Source: Dermanyssus gallinae (lineage: Eukaryota > Arthropoda > Arachnida > Mesostigmata > Dermanyssidae). Taken from it: a stretch of DNA of 64,000 bases. Numbering within the stretch: position 1 is the first letter of the stretch; every line of letters begins with the position of its first letter. The notes below the pieces were generated by a model. It saw only the letters and a program-made list of their open reading frames with translations, was not told the DNA's origin and searched no databases. The stretch covers positions 62,001 through 126,000 of the forward strand of contig QVRM01001124.1 in NCBI GenBank assembly GCA_003439945.1, given 5' to 3'. A program made the position numbers and the translations under genes. Positions 46,216 through 60,184 of the stretch are shown in pieces.

Positions 46216-48202
46216 TGTGCGCCGAAGCAGAATTGTCATAGAAAGCTCCGATCAGGCGCCCTCCAGCGCCTTTCAGCGCGAGTGCAGGCGCTCAAATGCG
46301 CGCTTTGGACCTATTGCAGATGACCACTACCATGTGAACACCACTGTTTTGTCGCCGGCTGTCCGGTTCTTTGTGGTGCCGTCGTTCCAACCAGCCTCGT
46401 TCTCGGTTAGGGGTGTGAGTGCCCACACGATTTACTTGTGGGCAGCCGTTACAGCTGCTAATATGCTGTCTGTGGGTCGTCGTTATAGAGTTCGTCACGT
46501 GCGAGAGGAGTGCCTATCGAAGACAACAGCCAAATGACGGCTGGACTCTGTGGATTAAGGTGTTGTGTTGTTCTCTAACAACTTGAGCTGCGCGTTCTGC
46601 CGCTGTGACGACCGCCAAGACCCCATGTCCACCGACCGGACCCCACACCCGCTGCTCGAATTGAATGAAGATCGAATGAAGGCATGAGCGTAGTTAGTTC
46701 CCTAGTTAGTCAGTCACACCGACAGGTGCAGGAAAAGTAGCGAGACGACATATTATCGATTGGATTGGTTTGTGCAAGGCGGATGTGTGTATATTCGCGT
46801 ATGGTGTCTGCATGTGTGAGACGCGGGGCTGCCGATATCTCCGCAGGTCCCCTCCCCCCCCCACCAGGAGGTGTCTCGTCAAAGATCTATCTATGCGTCT
46901 AGTTAGTTCAGTTGTTTGCGTTCACTGCTTGTTTTACTGCCGTTCTTACCACAGCGAGGATTAATTCAATTGCCTGGAATCGGCGGCGCAACAGCTGGTA
47001 CAGGAAAGGGCAGTAGAAAGAGATCGCGAAGATCGCGGATCGAAGAAAAGAAGCCAAATAGGAGGAGGAAGAAGAAGAAGAAGAAGGAAAATGCCAAGCG
47101 CAAGTGACCACGAGACATTTGTGCTCACCTACCAGAGCGACTGATTAAAGCCAATTTTGCTCCTGCTGCTGCCATATTCTCATCGTTGTGTGCGCGCGCA
47201 TCTGCCGTTCGTCAGACACCGCCATCAGATTCTCGCGAGCCTTCGTGAAGTGATTGGCACACTTACGTGAAGTGATTGGCGCGTGTAGTGGTTTAGCCAG
47301 CGGATTTACGATGTTTACGATGTTTTGCTCGTTTACGGATACGTTTGAGTGTGGATGTGGCGCGACGGCCGGATGAATACCTGACATACGTGTGAACTCA
47401 TACTCGATTCGCATGTGGCTACTGTTGTTGCTGTCATTGTTGTTGTTCTCGTTTTCGTTGTTGTTCTCGTTGTTGTTGTTGTTGCTATTGTGCTTCACGA
47501 GTGGGGCAACTTGATTTACCATTCGCACGTTTTCCTCGGTGTTATGACGACGATGGCGCACATCGGAAGGGCCGGCCAAGACGGTGTTTCCTCGGCAATG
47601 GACGATGTTTCACAACAGCAACAACAACAACAACAACCACCTGCTAATTCCGTCGGTGACCGTCGAGGTACGATAAAGGAGACTATATGTATGTCTGTGG
47701 AGATGATTATGATGATGCCGATGATGTTGGGGTCGGGGGTGCCGAGGGTGGGGGGATTGGTTGTGACGATGGTGGGAGTGGTGGAGGTTGTGATGGAGAC
47801 GATGGCCCTGTTTACCACGTTATTCGGTAGCCATGCACTTCTTCGTGCATGCACAGACATGCACTCCGGTAGGCATATAGCGTGTTGTTACGGCTGCTGG
47901 GGTCATGACTACACGACGATAACGACGACGATAACGACGATGATGCTTATGATGATGATGAAGATGCTGATGAATGAATTAATGTTATCGACTAATATTG
48001 CCACTGCTAATAGATCCAATTCTTGCGCTGTCATTGTTATTACGATCTAGCTGCTAATATCACTGTTGGCGGCGACTCGTACTTGGTACCGTTGACCTTG
48101 CAACCTTATGCCCGCCGACAAAACGATGCAACTTCGTCATCTAATCGGTCGATTGTATGATTGACTGGTGGCAGATAACATGTTTCACACACACACACAC
48201 AC
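46216..48202. other. Intergenic with further triplet tracts
   Basis: Triplet tracts: (GAA/AAG)n at about 47062-47092 within a Lys/Arg-rich + frame ending KKKENAKRK at 47107, (GTT)n at 47426-47487, (CAA)n at 47617-47636 and (GATGAT)n at 47935-47974. No conserved domain in any frame. Confidence 0.45.
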
Positions 48203-48762
48203 TAATAGTATAACAACATTCCATAACATTCTCTCACGGTGCCACGACTCTGCTCTGAGTGAGATTACAGGTGCTGTTGCTGCCACTGCAGTATATACTA
48301 GACTATACTATATATATATATATATAAATAGCCCCATGCTATGCGGCTTCTGACTACAGGGGATTAAGCAACGTTCGCGCACGGGTCACATGGACACATT
48401 TCTTGCGTGCCACCTGCTTCTTAACCTCGTTGCTTGCTGGCCGTTGATGGTCGTACGGCTATCGAGTCGGATTCATTGGCTGCAATTGATTAGGCTCCGA
48501 TCCAGAACGCTCGGGCGCATGCAAGGAAAATGCTTTTCATCGTATTTTTCCATTTTTGAGTGCAGTGAGGTTGATTCTCGGAGGAGATCGATCTCACCTC
48601 GCCTGCATCTTTGCATCACGGACGAGGTGAGCAGGCAAGTGCTTGCATTGGGGTGGGGGCCAAGAGGCTCCCAGCAAATGTGCGTAAACAATCAGCACAA
48701 CATCCGCCGAGAAAGGCTCATTCGTGATGTGTCATGGCGGTAGTGTTTACCTAGGACAGCTG

Positions 48763-48797
<35 letters not shown>

Positions 48798-48900
48798 ACA
48801 ATGTGAGTTAATATGCTAATATCAGAGAAATACTGATATTTCATTTACGGGCGTGGTTTTAGTCGCAATGAGACGGGGATCCGCGCCAGATCCCCGCCAG
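48203..48900. other. Intergenic; (TA)n and a SINE-B-like 5' fragment
   Basis: CTAATAGTATAACAACATTC then AACATTCTCTC at 48203-48238 resembles the first 40 bases of the SINE-B copy at 48901. TA tracts at about 48309-48327 and 48762-48789. 48888-48900 is the left target-site repeat of the SINE-B insertion. Confidence 0.5.
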
Positions 48901-49145
48901 CTAATAGTATAGCATTGCAGAACATTCTCTCGTTGTCGGGCCCGGTGGTGGCGTGTTGCGAGCATTCGCCTGCGCCTCGCGACCAAAGGGGACACATAGG
49001 TGCGCGGGTTCGAACTCCACCATTGCACATTTGTATTTGTGGGGGGGGGGGGGGGGGGTGCGTCTTCTATGAAGCAATACGAAAAGCAGTACCGTAGACA
49101 TTAAAACTTGGCTGAGGGTCAGCCCGAGAAGTTGTTTTTAGAAAA
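48901..49145 (+). mobile_element. SINE-B copy with 13-bp target-site duplication
   Basis: The head carries GGCCCGGTGGTGGCG, GCGCCTCGCGACC and B box GGGTTCGAACTCC. The body is CTATGAAGCAATACG and the tail CTTGGCTGAGGGTCAGCC followed by T-rich sequence. AGATCCCCGCCAG flanks it at 48888-48900 and 49146-49158. The 5' part (CTAATAGTATAG...) is longer than in the copy at 6836. A run of about 19 G at 49040-49058 interrupts the body. Confidence 0.85.
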
Positions 49146-49158
49146 AGATCCCCGCCAG

Positions 49159-52090
49159 CGGATCAGTCGATAGCGGCGTCGCAGGTTGCGTTCCCATTAG
49201 ACGGTTTCGAAATTAGGCGATTCGATGTAAAGATTTGCAAGCTATGGGTCGCTAAGCAGTACTTGATTGAAATCCCACACGTATCTTGTCGCGACGAAAG
49301 CAGCAATTAAACCTAAATACATTCCCGAACTGAGACGAACGAAGCTAGGATGATGACGACTCCGCATTTATGAGCTATTGCGCTGTGTGTTGACCACTGG
49401 TGCCTTCACATCCCTACTCATCAGTATACATATGCTGCTGCAAATCTGCGAAGACGATGAAACTTAGTTGAAAGCATTTCGCCAAGGATCGACTGAGCGT
49501 CCTTAGCGATCCTATGTTTAGAACACGCGAGATTAAGAAGGGCTCGTTTGTTACGCGAACTAACATTAAGCTTACTGTTCTTCTTCGTGTATGTGCTCGT
49601 ATATGTATAGCACGACGCCAACTCAGAAGGGAGCGGTAACCTTTCAATTCACGCTCACTTTAATCATTTTGAAAATGAGGTTATCGTGACTGGCTGAAGC
49701 AGACCAATATAAGACTAAAGGGCGTAATATACATTTACATTTGACCTTAGTAGCAAGTTCGAATTTTAATAGCCGCTTCTCTCTACGTCTCTACGTGAAA
49801 CCCAATATTAAAAAAAAAATAATTATGCGTCTCTTGGCGACAGATGACGTGTCTTCTCCCGTTGACGTTATACAAGTCGAACCCTTATTTTGTGCGCTTA
49901 TTGCGCATTGAAAACTTGTCAAAGAATGTCTAAATGCAGATTTTATTACGTGGCTCTTATTGTGAGTAAAGACACACATATATAAGTTCAGGGAAATTAA
50001 CTTAATATGTTTTCTCTATTTGTTTTTATTGGATCGGTGAAAAATTTGGCTAAGACATTCATGTTTTAGATTTGACACGCATCCTTTTCAAATATACAAT
50101 AGATTCAACTATAAAAGATAAAAGAAGAAATCAACGTTGTTAAAATGCAATAATATGCAAACGATTATTCATAATATGCAAACAATGTGCAAAACAGTGT
50201 GAAGAGTTCTACGAACTTTTTCGATCTATCAATATATTCCGTAACGATCGAGTGATATAACACAGCGACGCGCAGTCATACCAATATAGCAGCTTTTTTC
50301 AACTGCTGCCGGCGTCCATGTCAATTTTTTCCTTATTACATCCAGATTTGTTAAATAGTTTCTGATGACCTTCATGCAAATGAATACTTTATCAGTAGGA
50401 TGCGTCTAGTTGCCGAGTACGCACACTATATCCGAGGATGTTCGAATAATTAGTTGGCAAAACAGGGTAGGCCTGCCAAATCCAAGATCGAGTGGGCTTA
50501 CTTAACGGAAGAACGCGTAGTAATTGAATTTCAGAAACTTTACCATGAAAAGGAAAACTCTGTACGGGCATGCTAGCGAACGTTTTGTGCAATTTACGGC
50601 CGTCATAGCCGGCTTTGGAAGAGCCAACCAGTCGTGAATTTGTGCGAATTTGTTTCACTGTTTGGGTGGCTAAAAATATCGTCACTGTAGCAGACAGTGT
50701 GGAACAATCGTGTGTGAACATCGGTTCGGCGACGTGCCCAACGGTGTTTAGCGCACCTTAGCCTAGTGTATGTTGAAGCCGGATCTAGCCATGTCTCCAT
50801 ATACGATTTAACTGACGCAAGGGCTCAAGCCTACGGGGACTATCTTTTATTCTGGAAAGGTTTTAGGAATGCCCTTTTAGGCTCGGCAATGATTGGCATT
50901 TCTTATCGTCCTTCTTCCACGCTTCCGTCGAGGTCATCATGCAGCTTACTTTAATTACTTTCCTGATGGCCGTACAGCCTGTGAAATGTGCTTTCTGGGT
51001 GCAGCAGTTCAACTTCCTGTATACTCGGAGGTCTACTATCTAGTCTCTTGGTCTAGGTCCTTCTGGACGCCCCGGGGGTGTTATCTCCACTCATTCCCCC
51101 TACCAGGCCGCGATTGTGACACTCCAGACTCTGGCGAGATCCAGATTTTTCACCCTGTACTAGTATAATGCAACGACAGCATCTTAGCTATGACCAAGAG
51201 AGCCTTGGTCGAGACCGTCCAGCTAACCCTGATTGCTAGGGTCCGTTGGGCTCATCTTAGCGTTACATTTTGCATATGTTTCAGTCTGATGCGGTCTCTG
51301 GTCCAATTGATTAATTGGACCCCATTTTGCACTCCACGGTGGTGCTATAATGGCGACCATTGTCGCAGCATGATCCTGATTTATTATTGACCGATTTTGG
51401 ACGAAATCGATGTGAGTGAGCAATGGTAGTACCACAAGCCACATAGCAGGCGAAACAATTGAGCTATTGAGGTTGAAGTGTTCGGGACGGGCATTTCTTT
51501 CGTAACGGGAACGTTTACTGGCCTTTAAGATCTCGCTATTTAGCGCCGTCAGAATTTTTCTTTGGATTTTTTGAAGATTTTACGCTAATAATCCCATAAC
51601 TATCAACCATATGATTTTGTAATTGAAGAAGTGCAAATAAATGTGTCCCGTATACAGGTTATATATACAAAAAAAGGTCACCACCTCACCTATATTTTAA
51701 TAAATTAAAGATTAAATATTTTTGTATTAAGGTAAAATACAAAGTTTGTAGCTCTTAAAACATTATTAACTCGCGTGTTCTTACATTATTTTACGAATCT
51801 CCGATAATTTTGCGAACATTTTATTATATATATATATATATATATGTAGAGAGAGACAATTGTAGCTCCATTTTTATTCCTTAATAAATTATGATTGATC
51901 ACTATATATTTATGGCTTTGTAAATACAAGTAAACAAACAAATGCTTTTGTTTGGAGAGGCGAAGGTAATAATCATTTTGGCACACATATTTTTATATAT
52001 GTACAGATTTATTATTCATTTGACATGCATACCTAAATACACATATTACCCTTTTATATCAGGGCCGCTTAGAGTAGCAGCATAAGCAGA
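49159..52090. other. Long gene-poor stretch
   Basis: No conserved gene or element recognised over about 2.9 kb. Short TA tract at about 51825-51845. Frames at 50766-51168 show no family motif. Confidence 0.4.
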
Positions 52091-52252
52091 CTCTCAGCCA
52101 AGATTTAACGTCCATGGGACTGCTTTTCGCATTGCTTCATAGACGGACCCCCATAAATAAAAATGTGCAGCGGTGGGGCTCGAACCCGCGCACCTATGTG
52201 TCTCCTCCGGTCGCGAGGCGAAGACGCATGCCAGCACGCCACCGGGCTCGAC
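52091..52252 (-). mobile_element. SINE-B copy
   Basis: The - strand reads TCGAGCCCGGTGGCGTGCTGG, CGCCTCGCGACCGG, ACACATAGGTGCGCGG, B box GGTTCGAGCCCC, ATGGGGGTCCGTCTATG, then CTTGGCTGAGAGTC. It lacks the T-run tail. Confidence 0.87.
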
Positions 52253-52267
52253 ATAAGCATCGCTCAA

Positions 52268-52356
52268 TGAAAATTCAATCAACACGGGGATTGAACCGGC
52301 GACAACCCGGTAGATGACAACCGTGACCAGCGCATGAGCCCCCTAGTCCACGCCGC
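52268..52356 (-). other. tRNA-like segment upstream of SINE-B
   Basis: On the - strand GGACTAGGGGGCTCATGCGC resembles a tRNA D-arm/A box and GCCGGTTCAATCCCCG resembles a T-arm/B box (GGTTCRANYCC). The spacing of about 50 bases is longer than in a normal tRNA, and I cannot pair an acceptor stem. It is more likely the head of another tRNA-derived element than a working tRNA gene. It lies 15 bp from the 5' end of the SINE-B copy on the same strand. Confidence 0.5.
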
Positions 52357-53136
52357 TTATATATATATATATAGCAGCACATAAGGTGCTACAAGAATCA
52401 CTTAAGAGTTCAAAATCTTTTAAAACAAAGCACAACATTGACCAAGTGTGTTCGCAACTTGATTTTATTAGAATTACATGTTGTTGTGTCTGTCCGTCTC
52501 GGGAATTTCGGCATTGTCTATGCGAGACACACCATTTTTAATGGCTTTTTGGCGTAGCTTGGGCGTTATTTTTTAAATCACTTGCGGAATATTTTTCTTC
52601 AGCTTGTCGATGGTTTTACAGGCTTACTGGCAAACGTCTTGCTTTTCGAGGAAAAAAAATTAGGAACGTCAGGTCGCTTAACGAGGCTGCCACAGAACTC
52701 TGCTTTCTGGGAGATCACGCGCTTACCTTTTTTTTCAACCAAACACGTTTTCATAGTACAGCTCAATAAGCTCCACTCTCTCAGATATATCTATTGTGAA
52801 ATGGTATAGAACAACGATGTTTAGGAACACCTTGCCGTTGGTGCCGCCATTTCGATATGGCGGCAACATTCGAAACAAACCTTTAGGTAGACTTTTGCCG
52901 TAACCCATATATATATATATATATATATATTCCGCATCTATTTGGTAGTGTTATTCATTCGGCGGGCTGGTTCCAATTTTGCCACTATGATATTAAATCT
53001 TATATAATAACAATAATCATAGTATTGATATTATTCCGATGTAATATATGTGCGAGGTCCGTATTCTGGAGTCCTTACAAAACGCAATTTATCGGCAATC
53101 TTCTGCGCTCATGTAACTGTTGTAGTTTAATAAAAG

Positions 53137-53167
<31 letters not shown>

Positions 53168-53199
53168 TACTACCGACATCTTGCAATATTTATGCAGTT
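52357..53199. other. No gene recognised
   Basis: TA tracts at about 52359-52372, 52909-52930 and 53151-53169 (preceded by an A run). Confidence 0.4.
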
Positions 53200-53236
53200 A
53201 TATATATATATATATATACATATATTTATACATATA

Positions 53237-53295
<59 letters not shown>
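53200..53295. repeat. (TA)n microsatellite with interruptions
   Basis: TA blocks separated by CATATATTTATACATA and TATTATA islands, then a pure tract of about 50 bp. Confidence 0.95.
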
Positions 53296-53298
<3 letters not shown>

Positions 53299-53669
53299 CG
53301 ATATAGAAATGCATTATTCATTTAGATGCGTTTTTGTTTTTGATCCATCGACGATTGTCCAAAGAGTTATCAAACATGCCTAAACTAGAGACCATAAAAA
53401 GCAGTCCTAGAGCAGCTCCTGTACTTGAGCTTACGACTCATGCGTGCAGAGGCATGGATTTACCATTAAACTGCCGTGCTTGGATATGTATACCGGTGAC
53501 TAAACCGAGGCAAACTTTGGCGGATTGCCTGCAAGTATCTAGTAAGCGGTCATGTGTCATGTCTGCCACCCAACGAGAGCCTGTTTTAAGTAGAATATAT
53601 GCAAGCACATCATTGGTCGCAGGGACCTTTAATGAAATCAAAAACATATTTCGTGCAGCTGCAGATAAC

Positions 53670-54241
53670 ACAGAACCGGGCGGTTTTAGTAGCGCGAAAA
53701 ATTGCCGATAGAGTGCGCTGCGTGTGTGAGGAATCCACAAAGGAGGACTTCGGGTATCAGTCTTTTACCTGAAAAGTCAGACAGAATGACTCTCTGACTG
53801 GCTGATAAAGCGAACAGACAGACTTGGTCGATGTCGGGCGCTCCTGAGTTTCCTCCAGCACAGCACGCAGCATTAGGTCATGTTGGACTTTTCTCCGACG
53901 ACGAGAAATGATCACCGTGGGTTTTAGCTTATGTTCATGTTTTGAGTGTGGTGGATAGTAAAGAAGACATTACGGCAGCGTACGTTATTTTATGGTTTGC
54001 AATAAGCGTTTCAGTAGGACAATGCACCCGGTCATACCAACGTGTTTAGTGCAATGATGGCTTGCCGAGCATATGAGCAAGTTCTGGAATAAGCACTCCA
54101 TATGGCCATCCAACAGTTTATCGAGATTTAAACCCTCTGGATTACTACTATGTGTGGGGAATTATTGAGCGAGGGGCGAACAAGTAACTTGGCTCGTTGA
54201 AGTTCGAGCTCGTTCAAGCAAACGGCGGTTGCATTGAATAA
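53670..54241 (+). mobile_element. Decayed Tc1/mariner-like transposase
   Basis: Fragments in shifting frames follow family order. First ESTKEDFGYQSF (end of the DNA-binding domain, family xxKEDLGxxxY). Then LGHVGLFSDDEK (first catalytic Asp), then QXDNAPGHTNVFSAM (second Asp in the DNAPxH block), then LNPLDYYVWGIIERGANK (third Asp in NPLDYYVWG). The end, VQANGGCIE, stops at 54239-54241. All three catalytic positions survive as codons, but frameshifts, stops and a deletion before the C-terminus make it inactive. The C-terminal motif links it to the remnant at 27181-27480. Confidence 0.72.
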
Positions 54242-54686
<445 letters not shown>

Positions 54687-55030
54687 TTATTTACACCCTA
54701 GTTGAGCAATAAGATATATACAACAACGAATTACACCATTATCGCGCAAACTTTGCCTTTGAAGAAACCGCGGGACATTGTGCGGCAACCATACCTATTG
54801 AATTTCATTTGGCATTGCATACATATGCATTCATCGTGAGGCCCATCTTAGAAATCTTCTTCGATCTGACACAGAGCGTGGTGGAAGCGGTGCGCTACCA
54901 AACGCCGTCACCAGATGTCTGACCTGCGTCATTGTTCTAGCTTTGTAAATACCCGGATCTATCCGTTTTATCAGTATTACGTATCGTTGGCTCATATATG
55001 TGTGTGATTAACTAGTAATAGTAGTAATAG
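54687..55030. other. No gene recognised
   Basis: Ends in (TAG)n-like GTAGTAATAG triplets beside the SINE-B tail insertion. Confidence 0.4.
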
Positions 55031-55044
55031 TAGTACCCGATTTT

Positions 55045-55085
55045 TCTTGGCTGAGAGTCAGCCCCGAAAGGATCTTTTTTTTTGT
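55045..55085 (+). mobile_element. SINE-B 3'-tail-only insertion with 14-bp target-site duplication
   Basis: CTTGGCTGAGAGTCAGCCCC, GAAAGGATC and a T run is the SINE-B terminus alone. TAGTACCCGATTTT flanks it exactly at 55031-55044 and 55086-55099, so this 41-bp piece inserted as a unit. It is a genuine 5'-truncated retroposition, not a decay remnant. Confidence 0.9.
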
Positions 55086-55099
55086 TAGTACCCGATTTT

Positions 55100-56020
55100 C
55101 ATGAGTACATACGGCGTTATACGTATGAACTATATTGTAAGGATCGGTTGCATCTAGGACGTCATCCATCCTGCATCCGTTCTGCTGTGCATCAGATAAC
55201 TATCAACGTCCTCGATGTCTAGGACGGCACCTAGACGATGGTATTTATGACCATCATCACCTGTGTCATCACCTAGGCCAGTCTCTATCTGCTAGCGGCG
55301 AAACTTTGTTAGCGTTGGCCGACTTTGGGCAGCTGAGCCTGGCAGACCCTGGTAGGCAGAAGACTGTTAGAACGTGTCAAAATGTACTCGTCAGTAACGT
55401 ATGCAATGCAGTCGATGCAATGTGATGTAATTAGAACAATATCTAGAACCAGCAGAAGAAGCAGCAGCCGCAGCAGCAGCAGCAGCAGCCGAATGAGCAG
55501 AAAAAAACGCGTCTAACTATTATCATTGGACGCGACATTCTGCCAATGAGTGTAACCGGATTCGACCTGTGCGTCTATGTGCTTATATATCCGTCCGTCC
55601 GTTCGTTCGTACTGATCAACCGGCCAACGGCGTATGTTCGTGGGTTGCACGCGCACCCAGCGGACGCCGGGGATCGCGCAGAGCTGCTTCTGTTGGTACT
55701 GCCAACGCCATGCCCATGCGCGTCGTGGCGAACGCCGTCGTCGTCGTCGTCGTCGATGTCAATACCATCCGTGCCACCGTCACGGACATACGGTCGACGA
55801 AACGTGCCCTCTGCTCATACGATTGCCGATCGCCCAAGACGACGCTGGTTCGACGACGACCAACACGGCTGCTCAACAACAGTTCGAGAGACCTATGTTA
55901 TTGTTGTTGTCGTCGTCGTCGTCGTCGTAGCAGCAGCAGCTGGTATAGGACCTTGTCTGCGGCGGCGGTCGACACGCACCACCTCGGTGCTCGGTGCCGC
56001 CTCGGCGACCGACGCAAAGC
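55100..56020. other. Intergenic with (CAG)n and (GTC)n
   Basis: (CAG)n at about 55460-55488, (GTC)n at 55737-55757 and 55905-55928. Open frames on both strands over 55546-56033 overlap extensively and have no domain. Confidence 0.4.
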
Positions 56021-56097
56021 AAACCAACGGTAATCAAATGAGCGGGCACCTGTGTGCACTGTTGTTGGCTGTTGACTCAAGCCCGATCCATGGACAC

Positions 56098-56136
<39 letters not shown>

Positions 56137-56577
56137 TGTATATATTTCAATTTCAATTCAATTCAAACATGGTTTATTTACGGAACTGCATACATTCACG
56201 CGCTTAAGTTCTCGTTATGAAAAGTGGTACAAGGGTTTGGGGATAAAAAGAGAAAAAGAAGATAATAAAATATGCTGAAAAAAAAATAATCAAATATAAT
56301 ATATGGAGTATATATATTCAATTCAATTCAATTTCAAACGTGGTTTATTTACGGAACTGCATTTCACAACGCTTAAGTTCTCGGCAAATAAAAATAATAA
56401 GAAACAATTAAAAAAAACATGATTCAAACAACGAAGTAGAAAATCACTCTCGACAAAGTCCAAGGAGGATACTGTACATATATGCTGCAAACCAACGGTA
56501 ATCAAATGAGTCTGATGACCTGTGTGCACTACTGGCTGTTGACTCAAGCCCGATCCATGGACACTCTATATATATAT
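56021..56577. repeat. Local A-B-B'-A' duplication
   Basis: Unit A (AAACCAACGGTAATCAAATG ... CCCGATCCATGGACACT) occurs at about 56021-56097 and 56486-56566. Unit B (TTCAATTCAA, GGTTTATTTACGGAACTGCA, CGCTTAAGTTCTCG) occurs at about 56144-56214 and 56319-56381. On the - strand unit B reads AAATAAACC followed by (TTGAA)n, the look of a non-LTR retrotransposon 3' end with a short repeat tail. (TA)n lies after both A units and one small tract after B. Confidence 0.85.
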
Positions 56578-56580
56578 ATA

Positions 56581-57884
56581 CGAGGTGTGTTCAAAAAGTA
56601 TCCGACTTTTGTGTGTTTTTTTAAAAATTATTCATTTATTCATGAATATCTATTTTGTCCCCTTCAAAGTAATCCCCATGAGATATTATACACTTGTGTC
56701 AACGGTTTTTCCAATCTTCGAAGCACTTCAAAAAACCATTTTTTTTATCTTGTTCAGCTCCTCCCTCGATGCCGTCTTTATCTCGTCAAGCGTAGCGTAA
56801 CGTCGTCCTTTCATGGGCCTCTTCAGTTTAGGGAACAAGAAAAGGTCACAGGGGGCCAGATCTGGGGAATACGGTGGCTGCGGCATCATTAGTGTGTTGT
56901 TTTTGGCCAAAAACTCGCGCACAAGCAACGATGTGTGAGCAGGGGCGTTATCGTGGTGCAAAAGCCAATTTTTGTTCTTCCACAAATCCGGGCGTTTCTG
57001 GCGGATTGCTTCGCGCAAATTGCGCATAACTTGCAGGTAATATTCCTTATTGACCGTTCTACCCTGTGGCAAGAACTCATGATGCACCACGCCCCTGCAA
57101 TCGAAGAAAACTGTCAGCAAAACTTTCACATTCGACCGAACTTGGCGCGCTTTTTTCGGTCTTGGTTCGTGCGGCAGCTTCCATTGAGATGATTGAGCTT
57201 TGGTTTCCACGTCATAACCATAAACCCACGATTCGTCACCAGTTATGACCCTCTGGAGCAAATTTGGGTCGTCGCGGACAGAGTCCAACATCTCATTAGC
57301 AATGTTCATGCGATGCTGTTTTTGGTCGCAATTGAGCAATTTTGGTACGAATTTCGCGGCGACCCGTCTCATGCCCAAATCATTGATAAATATCGAATGT
57401 CACGAGCCAATCGATATGTTTAGGTTCTCAGCAACTTCTCTAACGGTGATTCGACGATTGGCCAATATCATTTTCTCCACTTCATTAATTTTTTCGTCTG
57501 TTGTTGAAGTGCTCGGGCGTCCGGCACGCTCTTCGTCGTTCACATCTTCTCGGCCTTCTGAGAACATTTTGTACCAACGATAAACGTTGCTTCGGTCCAA
57601 GGTAGCTTCTCCGTATGCCACAGTCAACATTCGGAATGCATCCGCGCACTTAATTTCGTTTTTCACACAAAATTTGATACAGGTTCTTTGATCCATTTTT
57701 TTGAATAGGTAAAAATCGAAGACGATCCAAAACACGTGCAAGCAAAGCAGCTGTCAACAATTAAGTGAACATTCAAAATGGCCGAGCTTGTCGGCATAAG
57801 TGAGAGACATGAGTACCAACATAACGCCACAAAAAAACGAAATTCGAATATACGTAACCCGCGATACTTTTTGAACACACCTCG
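56581..57884 (-). mobile_element. mariner element with near-intact terminal inverted repeats
   Basis: The left end CGAGGTGTGTTCAAAAAGTA and the reverse complement of the right end share the first 22 bases, diverging after TATC. Both ends are bordered by TA, the mariner target duplication. Length is 1304 bp, typical of full-length mariners. The insertion is in a TA array. The element carries one transposase reading frame with a few lesions. Confidence 0.97.
56636..57696 (-). pseudogene. mariner transposase, disrupted
   Basis: The frame runs from Met at 57696 (MDQRTCIKFCVKNEIKC) through an N-terminal helix-turn-helix domain, including YRWYKMFSEGREDVNDEERA, into a DDE domain. First Asp is in VITGDESWVYGYD, second in HHDNAPAHTSLL, third in YSPDLAPCDLFLF. 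Exactly 34 residues separate the second and third Asp, the DD34D signature of mariner. Lesions seen: an in-frame TGA at 57400-57402 after SIGS, a one-base frameshift in the A/T run near 56731-56747, and a TGA at 56699-56701 near the C-terminus, where the family has a Trp. The frame resumes to a stop at 56636-56638. The total of about 353 codons is normal for the family. All three catalytic Asp are retained, so decay is recent. Confidence 0.96.
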
Positions 57885-57892
57885 TATATATG

Positions 57893-60184
<2,292 letters not shown>

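Noticed and set aside
52268..52356. Functional tRNA gene
   Set aside because: A- and B-box-like segments are too far apart and no acceptor stem could be paired; treated as a tRNA-derived repeat head.
55546..56220. 224-codon + frame
   Set aside because: Three overlapping long frames on both strands, GTC/CGT triplets, and it runs into a TA tract and the A/B duplication.
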